A stretch of DNA of 64,000 nt from Gemmatimonadota bacterium (GCA_029262195.1 JAJCZX010000004.1:1-64000); one strand, 5' to 3'. Positions 37,134-46,723 are shown, counted from the stretch's first letter. Program-made: numbers and translations. Notes: generated from the sequence alone by a model not told the origin.

Positions 37134-38117
37134 TCAGATAGCGTAAATCTCCTCGACAGTTTGCCAGCGGTCGTCGGGGTTCGTAACAAGGCACTTTGAG
37201 ATTACCGCAGCAAATTCCGCCGAGACATCGGGGTTAAGGGTCCTGACATCAGGCACGCCATCGGTAAAACGACGTGCAACAATTTCCAGGGTGGACCCGC
37301 CAGCAAAGGGAGTTTTTCCTGTCAGCATTTCAAAGGTCATTATTCCGAGGCTGTAAATGTCTGTCCGTCCATCAATGAGCTTATCTCCCGCCGCCTGCTC
37401 GGGGCTCATGTACTCCGCACTCCCGATCCTTTGTCCGGTCATGGTAAGGCTGGCGAGCCCGGTGGCGAGACCTTTGGCGATCCCAAAATCCAATATCAGC
37501 GCGCTGCCGTCGTTTTTGAGCATGACGTTGGCCGGTTTGATGTCCCGATGGACCACCTTTCGCGCATGGGCATGTGCGAGGCCGCGGGCGATTTGATAGA
37601 AGAGATCCTCGGCCAGCTTTACCGGCAACGTGCCTTCACGTTTGAGCCTTTCTCGTAGCGAAACCCCCCGGACTCGTTGCATGGCGTAGTAAACCAGACC
37701 TTCCCCCTCTCCCGAGAAGGCAGCATTGAGGATCCCATGGTGATCGAGTGTTGCAGCGATTTCTGCCTCTCTTCGAAATCTCTCCACCACCTCGGGGCTC
37801 GTCATCAATTCGGGGTGCATGACTTTGACCGCCAGATACCGGTCATTCTTGCTATCTCGCACCGTGTAAACGACTGCAAAGCCACCCCGTCCGAGCTCTC
37901 CCATCACAGAAAAGTCCCGCCCAAGCGCCCTACCTAACCTGGGAGGAACCGGTCCTCGTTCGACGATCAACGAGCCAAGCTTGGCGCCACACTTGGAGCA
38001 AAACTGTGCCCCCGGGTGGTTGCTGGGGGTACCACATTTACCGCAGTTGATAATCTTCCTCCTCACTTCTACTTGAATCCGCTGAACGAAACATGGAGGT
38101 TTCTCGGAAGATCGCAA
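37134..38117 (-). CDS. Soluble Ser/Thr protein kinase with N-terminal zinc ribbon
   Basis: 327 residues in the longest ATG frame. Zinc ribbon NCGKCGTPSNHPGAQFCSKCG, then kinase with GRGGFAVVY loop, catalytic Lys in LAVKVM, HRDIKPAN, DFG and GSAEYMSPEQ. The protein ends right after the kinase fold with no membrane helix. The true start is doubtful: the ATG at 38117 lies 18 bases from the divergent start at 38136, and the first 21 residues do not resemble a kinase leader. A strong GAGGAGG sits at 38064-38058 directly before ATT (38054) and ATC (38051) codons that would place initiation just ahead of the zinc ribbon; a GTG at 38066 overlaps that site. Its kinase relates most closely to the one encoded at 5761. 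Confidence 0.88.
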   Translation of the reverse strand: MRSSEKPPCFVQRIQVEVRRKIINCGKCGTPSNHPGAQFCSKCGAKLGSLIVERGPVPPRLGRALGRDFSVMGELGRGGFAVVYTVRDSKNDRYLAVKVMHPELMTSPEVVERFRREAEIAATLDHHGILNAAFSGEGEGLVYYAMQRVRGVSLRERLKREGTLPVKLAEDLFYQIARGLAHAHARKVVHRDIKPANVMLKNDGSALILDFGIAKGLATGLASLTMTGQRIGSAEYMSPEQAAGDKLIDGRTDIYSLGIMTFEMLTGKTPFAGGSTLEIVARRFTDGVPDVRTLNPDVSAEFAAVISKCLVTNPDDRWQTVEEIYAI

Positions 38118-38135
38118 GGAATGCTTGAGGAGAAC

Positions 38136-38870
38136 ATGCGAATTGCATTAATCGCCGATGTGCACGGCAACCGATGGGCATTAGAAGCAGTACTGGAAGA
38201 CATTGAAAAGCGAAGGTGTGACGTCGTGCTAAACCTGGGCGACTGTGTATATGGGCCGTTGGACCCATCCGGCACTGCCGCGCTATTAATGAATCTCGAC
38301 GCCCCTACGATACGCGGCAACCAGGACCGCATTTTAACAACACCGGTCGCGGAACAGACGGAAAATTCGACACTGGCCTTTGTGACGGCGGAATTGACTG
38401 CCGATCAAATCGCCTGGTTTGGCTGGTTGAGACCAACGCTCACGCACGGAGATGTTTTCCTCTGTCACGGTACACCCGAATCCGATACGACCTACCTTCT
38501 TGAGGACATCTCCAGTGGCAATGCGACACTTCGTGAGGACTCATTGATTCGCGCGGAGCTGGAGAGCATCACGTCTTCTGTTGTGGCGTGCGGGCACACC
38601 CATCTGCAACGGGTCGTGGTCCTCTCCGACGGTCGACTTTGTGTCAACCCTGGCAGCGTGGGGCTTCCCGCATATAGCGACGATCAGGGCGGACCACATG
38701 TTATGGAAAGCGGTTCGCCGCACGCTCGCTATTGCGTCCTTGATCGGTCCGACCGTGGGTGGGACGCTTCCGGAGTTGCGTTAGCTTACGATTGGGAGAC
38801 CGCCGCTTACCACGCTGAACTGAACGACCGTCCGGATTGGGCCAACTGGATTAGGAACGGTCGTAACTAG
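38136..38870 (+). CDS. Metallophosphoesterase (YfcE/MJ0936-like)
   Basis: 244 residues from the ATG at 38136, preceded by TGAGGAGA; an in-frame ATG at 38121 is too close to its ribosome site. Calcineurin-like metal motifs: DVHGN (D-x-H), GDCVYGP (GD), GNQD (GN-D), HGTPES (H) and CGHTHLQ (GHTH), in the expected order. This compact group includes phosphodiesterases and diadenosine-tetraphosphatase-like enzymes; the substrate is not predictable. Divergent from the kinase gene, convergent with exonuclease III, overlapping by four bases at the stops. Confidence 0.9.
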   Translation: MRIALIADVHGNRWALEAVLEDIEKRRCDVVLNLGDCVYGPLDPSGTAALLMNLDAPTIRGNQDRILTTPVAEQTENSTLAFVTAELTADQIAWFGWLRPTLTHGDVFLCHGTPESDTTYLLEDISSGNATLREDSLIRAELESITSSVVACGHTHLQRVVVLSDGRLCVNPGSVGLPAYSDDQGGPHVMESGSPHARYCVLDRSDRGWDASGVALAYDWETAAYHAELNDRPDWANWIRNGRN

Positions 38871-39640
38871 TCTGTAAGCTCTGCGATCACGGGGGCGTGA
38901 TCGGAAGGCTGCTTGCCTTTCCTCTCGTCACGGTCTACCCTGGCGGATTTGCAACGGACTGCCATCGCACCCGTACCCAGGATATGGTCAATCCTCAAAC
39001 CGTTGTTCTTCGGGAACCCCAACATCCGGTAATCCCACCAGGTAAGCGGCCCTTCAACACCAGGATTTTTTTCCCGAAGCAAGTCGTCGAACCCCCAGTC
39101 TATGATCTCGGCAAGAGCTGCGCGAGCTTTTTCATGGCACAAAACGCTATCTCCCCAGACATCAGGCATCGCAACGTCTTCGTCGGTGGGTGCGACGTTA
39201 AAATCTCCGCACACGATGAGGTTGTCCGACGGGCGCCAGTTGGCGTCAATGTATTGACCCAGTCGTTCGTACCAGGCCAGTTTGTAATCCCATTTTTCGG
39301 AACCCACCTGACTTCCATTGGGAACGTACACGCTCACAACATCCATGCCGGCTACAGAAACCTTGATGGTGCGGGCCTGCGGATCGTCCACATCGTCTCC
39401 GAACCCCTTCACTATCGCAGTCGGTTGCTCAAGAGAAAGAATGGCCACCCCATTGTAAGTCTTCTGACCGAAGACAGCCGAATGGTACCCGACATCCTTA
39501 ACCGGTTCCGCAGGAAAATGGTCGTCCGGGACCTTTAATTCCTGAAGACAGACGACATCCGGGCGCTCTCTTGCGAGAAAAGCCAGCAAACGCTCCAGGC
39601 GCACACGTATCGAATTCACATTCCAGGTCACGATCTTCAT
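38867..39640 (-). CDS. xth: Exodeoxyribonuclease III (Xth-type AP endonuclease)
   Basis: 257 residues of the endonuclease/exonuclease/phosphatase fold: TWNVNSIRVRLERL, CLQELK (metal-binding Glu), SVYVPNGS, CGDFNVAP (Asp-x-Asn), WDYR, and closing RIDHILGT and KQPSDHAPVIAEL (catalytic Asp-His). These are diagnostic for ExoIII/XthA. Role: cleavage at abasic sites and 3'-end trimming in base excision repair. The usual family length is 250-270 residues. Confidence 0.95.
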   Translation of the reverse strand: MKIVTWNVNSIRVRLERLLAFLARERPDVVCLQELKVPDDHFPAEPVKDVGYHSAVFGQKTYNGVAILSLEQPTAIVKGFGDDVDDPQARTIKVSVAGMDVVSVYVPNGSQVGSEKWDYKLAWYERLGQYIDANWRPSDNLIVCGDFNVAPTDEDVAMPDVWGDSVLCHEKARAALAEIIDWGFDDLLREKNPGVEGPLTWWDYRMLGFPKNNGLRIDHILGTGAMAVRCKSARVDRDERKGKQPSDHAPVIAELTD

Positions 39641-39731
39641 GCTGGCAATTAAAGCAGAGTTGCCGGATTGAGGAAAGTGCCCATTCTGAGAACCATTTGA
39701 CTACCACACCACGAGGAGACAAATTCCGTCG

Positions 39732-40577
39732 ATGAACCAACCAGTCCTTCAAGATGACGAGGTCGATGTCCATGGCATAACAGACATCGGCAAACGCCGA
39801 AAAACTAACCAGGATCACTTCCTGATTTCGTCCCTTCACAAAACGCTCGTCGTACACGGGACCAGTTTGCCCGAGGACCATCCACTCGATCTAATGAGTC
39901 GGGCCATTGGCTATTTTCTGGTGGTCGCTGACGGGGTCGGTGGGTCCGGTGGGGGAGAAGAAGCAAGCGAGATGACCCTCCACACGCTCGCGGATTACGT
40001 AACCCGGACGATGAAATGCTACTACGCACGCGACGTGGACGAGGAACAGGCGTTCCTGTTGGAACTGGCGGACTCAGTCAACGAAATCCACGCGGCTGTG
40101 GTGGAAGAAGGAAATAGCGAACACGGTGTCAAAGGCATGGCCTCGACGCTCACCATGGCCATCGTCGTCTGGCCCAAAGCCTACATCGTGCAGGTAGGTG
40201 ACAGCAGGTGTTATCAGCTCCGGGATGGCGAACTTCGCCAGGTCACTCGCGATCAAACCTTTGCCCAGGACCTGGCTGCTACCGGGGCGATTACCCCTGA
40301 ACAGGCCGAGCAGTCACACCTGAACAACATCCTCTCCAGCGCAGTGGGCGGTCCAGAAGCGAAGCCGGATATTACCATCCTGGACCTTCAGTTCGATGAC
40401 ACCTTGATGATTTGCAGCGATGGCCTCACCAAACACGTATCTGACGAAGCAATCGCTGCGAGCCTTGCATCCAAGGATTCCTCGGCCGTGATTTGCCGTG
40501 ATTTGATTGACCAGGCCCTCGACGGCGGTGGAACGGACAATGTTACCGTCGTGGTCGGAAGATCCAAGAGGCGTTGA
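39732..40577 (+). CDS. PP2C-type Ser/Thr protein phosphatase (Stp/PrpC-like)
   Basis: 281 residues, cytoplasmic. PPM motifs: TDIGKRRKTNQDHF, VVADGVGGSGGG (D-G metal site), GMASTLTMAIV, VGDSRCYQLRDGEL, CSDGLTKHVSD and GGTDNVTVVVG. All metal-binding Asp residues are present. It probably reverses phosphorylation by the four Hanks-type kinases encoded in this window, since these pair functionally in many bacteria; the nearest kinase gene ends about 1.6 kb away. The next gene begins inside its stop codon (TTGA). Confidence 0.93.
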   Translation: MNQPVLQDDEVDVHGITDIGKRRKTNQDHFLISSLHKTLVVHGTSLPEDHPLDLMSRAIGYFLVVADGVGGSGGGEEASEMTLHTLADYVTRTMKCYYARDVDEEQAFLLELADSVNEIHAAVVEEGNSEHGVKGMASTLTMAIVVWPKAYIVQVGDSRCYQLRDGELRQVTRDQTFAQDLAATGAITPEQAEQSHLNNILSSAVGGPEAKPDITILDLQFDDTLMICSDGLTKHVSDEAIAASLASKDSSAVICRDLIDQALDGGGTDNVTVVVGRSKRR

Positions 40578-41950
40578 CCTCGCTGGCCGAGGCTCCACCA
40601 CCAAACCACACCATCCGTGGGGCCTTCGGGCCACTGATCAAACTAGCTCTCCCGGTGGTTACAGTCGCGCTGGGCATGAGACTGATGGGAATCGTCGACG
40701 CTATCATGGTCGGCAGGATTTCTTCCACCGCGTTGGCTTCCGTGGCACTGGGCGATTTTTATTTTTTTTCAGTGACCGTTTTCGGAATGGGCACCGTGAT
40801 GGCCCTCGACCCGTTAATCTCCCAGGCCGTTGGAGCTAAAGACACCGAAGCCATCACAATCGGCGTTCAACGCGGGTTGGTTCTGGCACTTTTGCTTGGT
40901 GGGGTTTCTTCTCTGATACTTATTCCCGCCACGCCAATCTTCAGACTCCTGGGCCAACCGGCTGAAGTTATCCCCATAGCCGGTAGCTACGTCCGCGCCA
41001 CAATCGCGGGTACTATACCGCTGATACTCTTTTATGCCCTTCGGCAAATCCTCCAGGCAATGGGAAAAGTCGCGCCCATCGTCGGTGTCATAGTCTTGAG
41101 TAACCTGGCCAACGTATTCCTCAACTGGGTCTTCATTTACGGGAATCTCGGGTTTCCGGAGCTAGGAGCGGTAGGATCCGGTTGGGCCAGCAGCGTCAGC
41201 CGCACTCTGCTGGGGCTCGGACTGATAGCGCTGGCGTGGCGGGAGTTGAGCCCGCATCTGGTGCCCTTACGAAGAAGAGCACTGGCACTTCGCCCGCTGC
41301 AGCAGATGTTGGCCATTGGCGCTCCAATCGGTGGACACATCCAGCTGGAATTCGGGGCGTTCGGAGTAATCGCCCTTATGACCGGTTGGATGGGAGCCGA
41401 CCAGATGGCAGCGCACCAGATCGCTATTACCCTTGCCTCACTGACCTTCATGGTCCCGGTAGGAATCGCCGCAGCGGGGACCGTACTCACAGGTAGGGCT
41501 ATCGGTGGCAGGGATATGCCGGCAGCCCGCGCTTCGGCAAGCGCCGCGTTAATAGCAGGTGTCAGTTTCATGGGAATCAGCGCGTCCCTTATGCTGGCGC
41601 TGCCTGATTTTCTGGCGGGAGTCTATACGACAGATTCTGCCGTGCTTGCTTTCGCGACAAGTCTCATTCCGATCGCCGGCTTCTTTCAAGTATTCGACGG
41701 TGTTCAGGTTGTCGCGGTCGGCGTACTTCGCGGTGCCGGAGACACCAGAGTCCCGATGTTGATAGCGATCCTCGGTTTCTGGATACTCGGGTTGCCAGTT
41801 AGCGTGTACCTGGGTTTTCAAAGGGACCTGGGGCCGGTCGGTTTGTGGTGGGGTTTGGTCGTGGGTCTTGCAGTGGTTTCGGTGTTCCTCATGGCCCGAG
41901 TCCGAAACCGGTTTGCTCGAGACATTGGTCGCCTGCAGGTCGATAATTAA
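40574..41950 (+). CDS. MATE family multidrug/Na+ antiporter
   Basis: 458 residues with twelve predicted helices. TTG start overlapping the phosphatase stop; the first ATG lies inside helix 1, so an upstream start is required. MATE pattern: LIKLALPVVTVALGMRLMGIVDAIMVGR at the beginning, ALDPLISQAVGA in helix 2, GWASSVSRTLL and a second half starting IGAPIGGHIQLEFGAFGVIALMTGWMG. Family function: export of cationic drugs or metabolites with Na+ or H+. Translational coupling to the phosphatase gene is suggested by the overlap, without an obvious functional reason. Confidence 0.93.
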   Translation: MTSLAEAPPPNHTIRGAFGPLIKLALPVVTVALGMRLMGIVDAIMVGRISSTALASVALGDFYFFSVTVFGMGTVMALDPLISQAVGAKDTEAITIGVQRGLVLALLLGGVSSLILIPATPIFRLLGQPAEVIPIAGSYVRATIAGTIPLILFYALRQILQAMGKVAPIVGVIVLSNLANVFLNWVFIYGNLGFPELGAVGSGWASSVSRTLLGLGLIALAWRELSPHLVPLRRRALALRPLQQMLAIGAPIGGHIQLEFGAFGVIALMTGWMGADQMAAHQIAITLASLTFMVPVGIAAAGTVLTGRAIGGRDMPAARASASAALIAGVSFMGISASLMLALPDFLAGVYTTDSAVLAFATSLIPIAGFFQVFDGVQVVAVGVLRGAGDTRVPMLIAILGFWILGLPVSVYLGFQRDLGPVGLWWGLVVGLAVVSVFLMARVRNRFARDIGRLQVDN

Positions 41951-41969
41951 GGGAAAACCTGACAATATT

Positions 41970-41996
41970 CTGACACACTTTCGAAACCGAGATAAT
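41970..41996 (+). promoter_or_regulatory. Possible sigma70-like promoter for the YceI gene
   Basis: CTGACA at 41970-41975 and GATAAT at 41991-41996, spaced by 15 bases (slightly short), 24 bases upstream of the ATG at 42020. AT-rich relative to its surroundings. Weak support. Confidence 0.3.
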
Positions 41997-42019
41997 GCCC
42001 GAAACGTTAGTCTAGTACC

Positions 42020-42664
42020 ATGAAACCAAGAACGTCCGCGAGCCTGCTCTGGCTCATCCCCGCAGCTATCTGGACGGTGTTCCCGATGACGGGAGCTTCG
42101 CAGGATACGGAAAACCCTTCAAACGGTTTACGCCTCGTCGCTGATACCGCAGCATCATCGATCGACTTCTCGGTTCGTTTCATGGGTTTGAGCAGGGTGA
42201 CGGGGACATTTCACCAATTCGCCGGAACGGTGCTTCTCAACGAGTCCGATTTCGAAGAATCGGCGGTAGAGTTTTCGGTTTCAGTGGGGAGTATCGACAC
42301 TGAGAACCATTTTCGTGACGATGATTTGAGCCAAAATTGGTTTGAAATGGCCCCATACCCAGAATCCGTATTCCGGAGTGATTCAATCCGCGCGAATGGA
42401 AACGGTTGGATTGTGCACGGCCCCCTTACGATCAAGAATGTAACGAGGCAAATCGCGATTCCCGTAACCGTGACTCAACGCCGGGGAGCTGGCCGCCTAC
42501 ACACCTTGGAAGTATCCGGAGATTTCACAATAGACCGCATGGTGTACGGAGTAGATGACGACCCGACGTCTAATTCATTTTTTGACGCATCAAAAATGAT
42601 CGTCGGCGACAACGTGAAAGTAATTTTGCTACTGTTACTAAGAGTCACCGAAGAACATCTTTAG
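42020..42664 (+). CDS. Exported YceI-family lipid-binding protein
   Basis: 214 residues with a signal peptide (RTSASLLWLIPAAIWTVFPMTGA). The YceI fold is recognisable: LVADTAASSIDFSVRFMGLSRVTGTFHQFAGTVLL, then SVGSIDTENHFRDDDLSQNWFEMAPYP (the family's DxHLRSxDFF-like region), and the late FTIDRMVYGV. Mature YceI proteins form an eight-stranded barrel that binds isoprenoid or amphiphilic ligands in the periplasm. The C-terminus KVILLLLLRVTEEHL is as expected for the last strand. Convergent with the membrane protein gene ending at 42694. Confidence 0.9.
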   Translation: MKPRTSASLLWLIPAAIWTVFPMTGASQDTENPSNGLRLVADTAASSIDFSVRFMGLSRVTGTFHQFAGTVLLNESDFEESAVEFSVSVGSIDTENHFRDDDLSQNWFEMAPYPESVFRSDSIRANGNGWIVHGPLTIKNVTRQIAIPVTVTQRRGAGRLHTLEVSGDFTIDRMVYGVDDDPTSNSFFDASKMIVGDNVKVILLLLLRVTEEHL

Positions 42665-42693
42665 TGCGGATATGGGAGCGGCGGGAGTGTTTT

Positions 42694-43050
42694 TCAGACC
42701 GCTTCGGTACGCCGTGCCTCCTGCCATTCTCGAACCGCAGAAGTCAGAGCCGCTGCGGATCCCGCCAGCAGCGCCGGGAAGATACCGACCAACAGGAATA
42801 ATACCACTGGCGCGAGCCCCATTACAGCGCCAAGCGTCGCCGCAAACTTACCTACCTCACCTCTAGTCGCTGTACCGATAAGAAGGACCCACCAACCGAT
42901 AGACGCAGCCACGGCTGTGTTAATAATCGGCTTTCGGCCGATGAGAAACCAACCGCAAACACCTCCGACCGCGGCAACCGAGTACCACTCGAAAAGCAAA
43001 CTCCCCACTACGAAAGCTATCGCCCACGATAGGATCAACTTGACACTCAT
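42694..43050 (-). CDS. Small multi-pass membrane protein (unknown)
   Basis: 118 residues, about four short hydrophobic segments (ILSWAIAFVVGSLLFEW, SVAAVGGVCGWFLIG, VAASIGWWVLLIG, GAVMGLAPVVLFLLVGIFPALLAG), ending in a charged tail. No family recognised. Its ATG overlaps the stop of the penicillin-acylase gene (ATGA), making it the last gene of an operon running from 47268 down. Confidence 0.7.
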   Translation of the reverse strand: MSVKLILSWAIAFVVGSLLFEWYSVAAVGGVCGWFLIGRKPIINTAVAASIGWWVLLIGTATRGEVGKFAATLGAVMGLAPVVLFLLVGIFPALLAGSAAALTSAVREWQEARRTEAV

Positions 43051-45515
43051 CGTCCCGCCTCAAGGAGAACCGTCGCTATCGTCCTCTCACGCGGAAGGTC
43101 GTCGGGGGTGCGTGGAAAAAGGACCTCATCTAACTGTCCGTTGGACCACTGCTGAATCCGATCATCGTAAAATAAAGACATCGGATTCCCCGACTGGCCT
43201 CCCGGGTAGGTAACCTGGGCCCTGACCTCGGAGCCCATCTCGACAACCATTCGCCATGACGGCCCGTGCTTTCCCGACCTGGACCACGCGCCGAGCGTCC
43301 CAATTCCGGCCTGGACCGGAATTCCGAATCGCGAAAGCGGGGGCGCACGAATCAGATGTTCAATATTCGCGTGCCCGACGTTCTCCCACCTCCAGCCTTC
43401 GCCAATCTCCCCGTATCGTGCCACGGCATCTGCATATGCCCAACCCATGGCCCGCACGATAAGCTGGTCGCGGTTTTCTATCTCTTGAGTTTCCTTGTTG
43501 TCCCACCATTGGTTGTCCGAATCGTGCATTAGCGACCAGAGCAAGACATCACCCGGAGTATCCACCCGCCTCGAATCGCCATCAGCGATCAGTTCATCCC
43601 AGGTTAACGCGGTGAGACGATCCATTGTCCACTCAAAAACAACGGCCGCCTTCGAATCGGGAGTGTATCTCCCGTCCCATTCCCGCAGCAGGGTGCGAGC
43701 GCGTGCGGCGTTTTCGTTTTCTCCGTATGCGCCGGCCTCTGTGAGAAACGGCAGAAAAAATTCAGCCCGAGCGCTTCCAGGATCTGTCTGGTATGCCCTC
43801 ATGTCCTCTGCCGTTACGGAATCGTTCGCGCGGAGCAACTGGTTTATCCGAATAGCACGCCAGGGTGACGTCCAATCAGCACCCAGGAAAGTGGGGTTCG
43901 TACCCGGATCCACCGGTTCCTGGTTGGCCGAGGCGAGGAAACCCTGTTCCGGATTGACGGCCCCCGGATATGCCAGGAACTCCCACTCGCCCGTCCAATC
44001 GCTTTCACTCGTGGTACCATCCCGCACGACGAGTCCATTCCCGTCATCGGGACGTACGGGATACCATCCGAACGAATAGAGGGAGATGTTCCCGTCAGTG
44101 TCGGCCGCCACGCCGTTTTGGGCTGGTGCCCTGAACGTCCTCATCGCGGTTCGCCATTCTCCCACATTGGTAGCCCGGGAAACGCCATCGAGCGCTAAGA
44201 TTTCTCCGGCCGTTTCCAGGACCGTCCAACGCATCGAAAGACTGCGGCCGCCGACCTGCCGGATGGGGCCGCGGTGAGTCGAGTATATAGTGTCCTCGGC
44301 AAGGACGTTGCCCCGCTTGCCAAGGTATCGCTCCACACGGACATCAAGATCTCGCCACTGACCGTCGAGCATGTACCGGGTCGGGCGTTCCGGGTCATCA
44401 AGGCTCTCGTCATAAAAATCCATCACGTCGGCGCCGGTGTTGGTAAAACTCCATGACAGATTCCGATTGAAGCCAATGACGATACCTGGTACCCCCGGAA
44501 ACGTGACTCCGTAAACATCAATTTCTCCGGGTACGACCATATGCGCTTCATACCAGATTGACGGAAGCGTGAGATCAAGGTGAGGATCCCCGGCGAGCAA
44601 AGCGTTTCCAGATTCGGTGCGCGACCCGGCGACGACCCAGTTGTTGCTTGCTTCGACCGGACGATCTGGCACAGAGGGATCTGCGAAGAGCATCGCGTTT
44701 ATGGCGCCCACAGCCGCCAACTCGGCCGGGCCCCCTGGAACCGGAGGAGGAATTGGGGCCAGATCGTAACGCGGACCGTCCTCACCGTTCGGTTGGATGG
44801 GCTCCTGCAACAGCGAATGAACCGGGAACAGGGCCGCTGCGGCATCTTCACCTACCAGGGCGATCACCTGCTCTCGGCGAAGATCATGCGCGTAGCCCGC
44901 AAGGGTCAGACCCATCTGGCGGAGAAGAAAAGCCGTGTGAACCGCCTCCCACCTGGCAGGGGCGCTCCCAAGAAGGTGATACTCGAGCGGTAACTCTGTA
45001 TCTGGCATCTCGTCAATCCAGGCATTGACCCCTTCGGCATACTCGTCCAACCGAGTCCTCGTAAAACCGGTCGGGTCAAGTTCCCCGAACATACGCTCGG
45101 CGGATGCGGCCATCCCGAGGCGGCGAGCATTTTGATCAATTCCCAACGCCGCCCTACCCACCAGTTCAGTGAGAGTACCTGCCGTAGCTCTGGTCTGGAG
45201 CTCCATCTGGAACAGCCTGTCCCGGGCGACGATATACCCCAGGGCACGCACCGCATCGGCAGTTGTAGCCGCAAAAATATGAGGCACCGCGCGGTCATCG
45301 AAAACGACCCGGACGGGTCCGTCCAGCGACGAAATCTTCGTGTTCAGATCAACCGGGTCGGGAGTGACAGCCACCTGCCACACGCCCCGCACGGGATCAA
45401 GGAGATTCCCCAATGGAGGGACGGGCGACACGCCAAAGGCTCCGGCCCACGCAAGCGCGCCGAGTGCCGTTGCTCCGAGAGATCCGCGTAGCGTTCGAGC
45501 TACGGATTTCTTCAA
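43047..45515 (-). CDS. Exported penicillin acylase family Ntn-hydrolase
   Basis: 822 residues with a signal peptide (KKSVARTLRGSLGATALGALAWAGA). The order follows the penicillin amidase precursor: alpha chain from GPVRVVFDDRAVPHIFA, a linker, then the autocatalytic site with SNNWVVAGSRT, where the Ser (near residue 287) becomes the N-terminal nucleophile of the beta chain, followed by AGDPHLDLTLPSIWYE and further on NRNLSWSFTNTGADV. Members hydrolyse amides including penicillin G, acyl-homoserine lactones and related N-acyl compounds; the substrate here is open. Overlaps neighbours at both ends by four bases, so strongly coupled in the operon. Confidence 0.93.
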   Translation of the reverse strand: MKKSVARTLRGSLGATALGALAWAGAFGVSPVPPLGNLLDPVRGVWQVAVTPDPVDLNTKISSLDGPVRVVFDDRAVPHIFAATTADAVRALGYIVARDRLFQMELQTRATAGTLTELVGRAALGIDQNARRLGMAASAERMFGELDPTGFTRTRLDEYAEGVNAWIDEMPDTELPLEYHLLGSAPARWEAVHTAFLLRQMGLTLAGYAHDLRREQVIALVGEDAAAALFPVHSLLQEPIQPNGEDGPRYDLAPIPPPVPGGPAELAAVGAINAMLFADPSVPDRPVEASNNWVVAGSRTESGNALLAGDPHLDLTLPSIWYEAHMVVPGEIDVYGVTFPGVPGIVIGFNRNLSWSFTNTGADVMDFYDESLDDPERPTRYMLDGQWRDLDVRVERYLGKRGNVLAEDTIYSTHRGPIRQVGGRSLSMRWTVLETAGEILALDGVSRATNVGEWRTAMRTFRAPAQNGVAADTDGNISLYSFGWYPVRPDDGNGLVVRDGTTSESDWTGEWEFLAYPGAVNPEQGFLASANQEPVDPGTNPTFLGADWTSPWRAIRINQLLRANDSVTAEDMRAYQTDPGSARAEFFLPFLTEAGAYGENENAARARTLLREWDGRYTPDSKAAVVFEWTMDRLTALTWDELIADGDSRRVDTPGDVLLWSLMHDSDNQWWDNKETQEIENRDQLIVRAMGWAYADAVARYGEIGEGWRWENVGHANIEHLIRAPPLSRFGIPVQAGIGTLGAWSRSGKHGPSWRMVVEMGSEVRAQVTYPGGQSGNPMSLFYDDRIQQWSNGQLDEVLFPRTPDDLPRERTIATVLLEAGR

Positions 45516-46723
45516 TTGACGCCGTGCAGGTCGGCCGAGGTAACGCGTACCCCCCCGTCATCTCCGGGCAACGTCCAGGCGAAGAACAACTTGTCCCCTG
45601 CTCTCGCAACCACAGGGAAACCACTTGCCCGCGATGCCGATGTTTCAGCGATCGTCCATGGGTCACTGGACTCACCTGTTGAGCTGATCAGGCGACCTCT
45701 CACAAGTCCCACCTCGTCCTGATGGTTCAAATAAGTAACCAGAGCGAGGTCTGACGAAAGTAGGTTAACGTCTACCCGCCCGAGCGTGGGACCCTGGTCG
45801 ATGCGGAAGGCTTCTCCGAAAGTCCGGCCACGATCGCTCGAAAAAGCCACCTGAACCAGAGGCTTCTGGTCGGGTGCTGAATACCATGCGATTGCTGTTA
45901 AACCGTTGAGGGTGGACAGCGCGGGTCCGTTCACCGGACAACCCGGATAGTGCCAATTGTCGTTTCCGACGTGGACCGGTTCGCTCCACTCGCCGTTGGA
46001 AATACGGCGCACCGCAATATCCCTTATCTCTTCGTCAGACCTATCGCGGTAGGCAATCAGGAGGGCGTCTGAAACGGCGACCATGGAAGTATTGCAACAG
46101 TCGCAAACTTTCTGATCAACAAGCACATCGCGCCCCGCAACGCCATGGGGATCGAATGTGGTGAAACGCAGGCTCATCGGTCCCTCGTCAACAGTTTGTC
46201 GCCCGTCGAGCCACACGGCTCCCACATGGTCACCCAATGCCGCCATGGAGACGAAACCGTGTTCGCTAAGGGTCTCGTCTCGATGCGGTGTAAACGGTTC
46301 GCTCCAGGTAGCTCCCCGGTCGTTAGACACCTTCACTTTCACGCCATAGGCATAAGTGTCGGGGCCCAATTTTTCTAACCAATGGGCCGCCCAGCTGCCA
46401 TCGGAAAATTCGACCATTGAAGGGACATCGGCCCAGTTGATGAAAAACGGTCGGCCAGAGACGATAGTCGACGGATTCGACCATCCGTCCTCGCCGCGAA
46501 TAGCGAATTTCAAAGCATGTCCTTCGTCAGCGGGCTCGTGCCAGCTCAAAACGACATCTCCGCTCTGCGTAACCATCATGCCCGGTTCGCCACTTCCCGC
46601 GGGCAACTCCAACTCAATTTCGTCCATCGCAATGCGCGGACCTGCTTCACATCCGAAAAATCCTATCGCCGCGGCCAGTGGTGCAAACCTTTTTATAACC
46701 ACTTTTAGTTCGGCCATAACCAT
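45512..46723 (-). CDS. Exported BNR-repeat (sialidase-like beta-propeller) protein
   Basis: 403 residues. N-terminal hydrophobic segment FAPLAAAIGFFGC ends in a Cys that could be a lipobox residue, so it may be a lipoprotein. Repeated Asp-box motifs S-x-D-x-G-x-T-W are visible: SNDRGATWSEPF, SSDRGRTFGEAF, with related WSNP and WSEP segments, the pattern of a six-bladed sialidase-like propeller. Catalytic sialidase residues cannot be assigned with confidence. A Cys pair (DCCN) lies mid-protein. The start overlaps the end of the upstream gene by 19 bases. Confidence 0.75.
   Translation of the reverse strand: MVMAELKVVIKRFAPLAAAIGFFGCEAGPRIAMDEIELELPAGSGEPGMMVTQSGDVVLSWHEPADEGHALKFAIRGEDGWSNPSTIVSGRPFFINWADVPSMVEFSDGSWAAHWLEKLGPDTYAYGVKVKVSNDRGATWSEPFTPHRDETLSEHGFVSMAALGDHVGAVWLDGRQTVDEGPMSLRFTTFDPHGVAGRDVLVDQKVCDCCNTSMVAVSDALLIAYRDRSDEEIRDIAVRRISNGEWSEPVHVGNDNWHYPGCPVNGPALSTLNGLTAIAWYSAPDQKPLVQVAFSSDRGRTFGEAFRIDQGPTLGRVDVNLLSSDLALVTYLNHQDEVGLVRGRLISSTGESSDPWTIAETSASRASGFPVVARAGDKLFFAWTLPGDDGGVRVTSADLHGVN

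Noticed and set aside
38897..39538. 213-codon frame on the + strand
   Set aside because: Antisense to the exonuclease III gene, which has all catalytic motifs.
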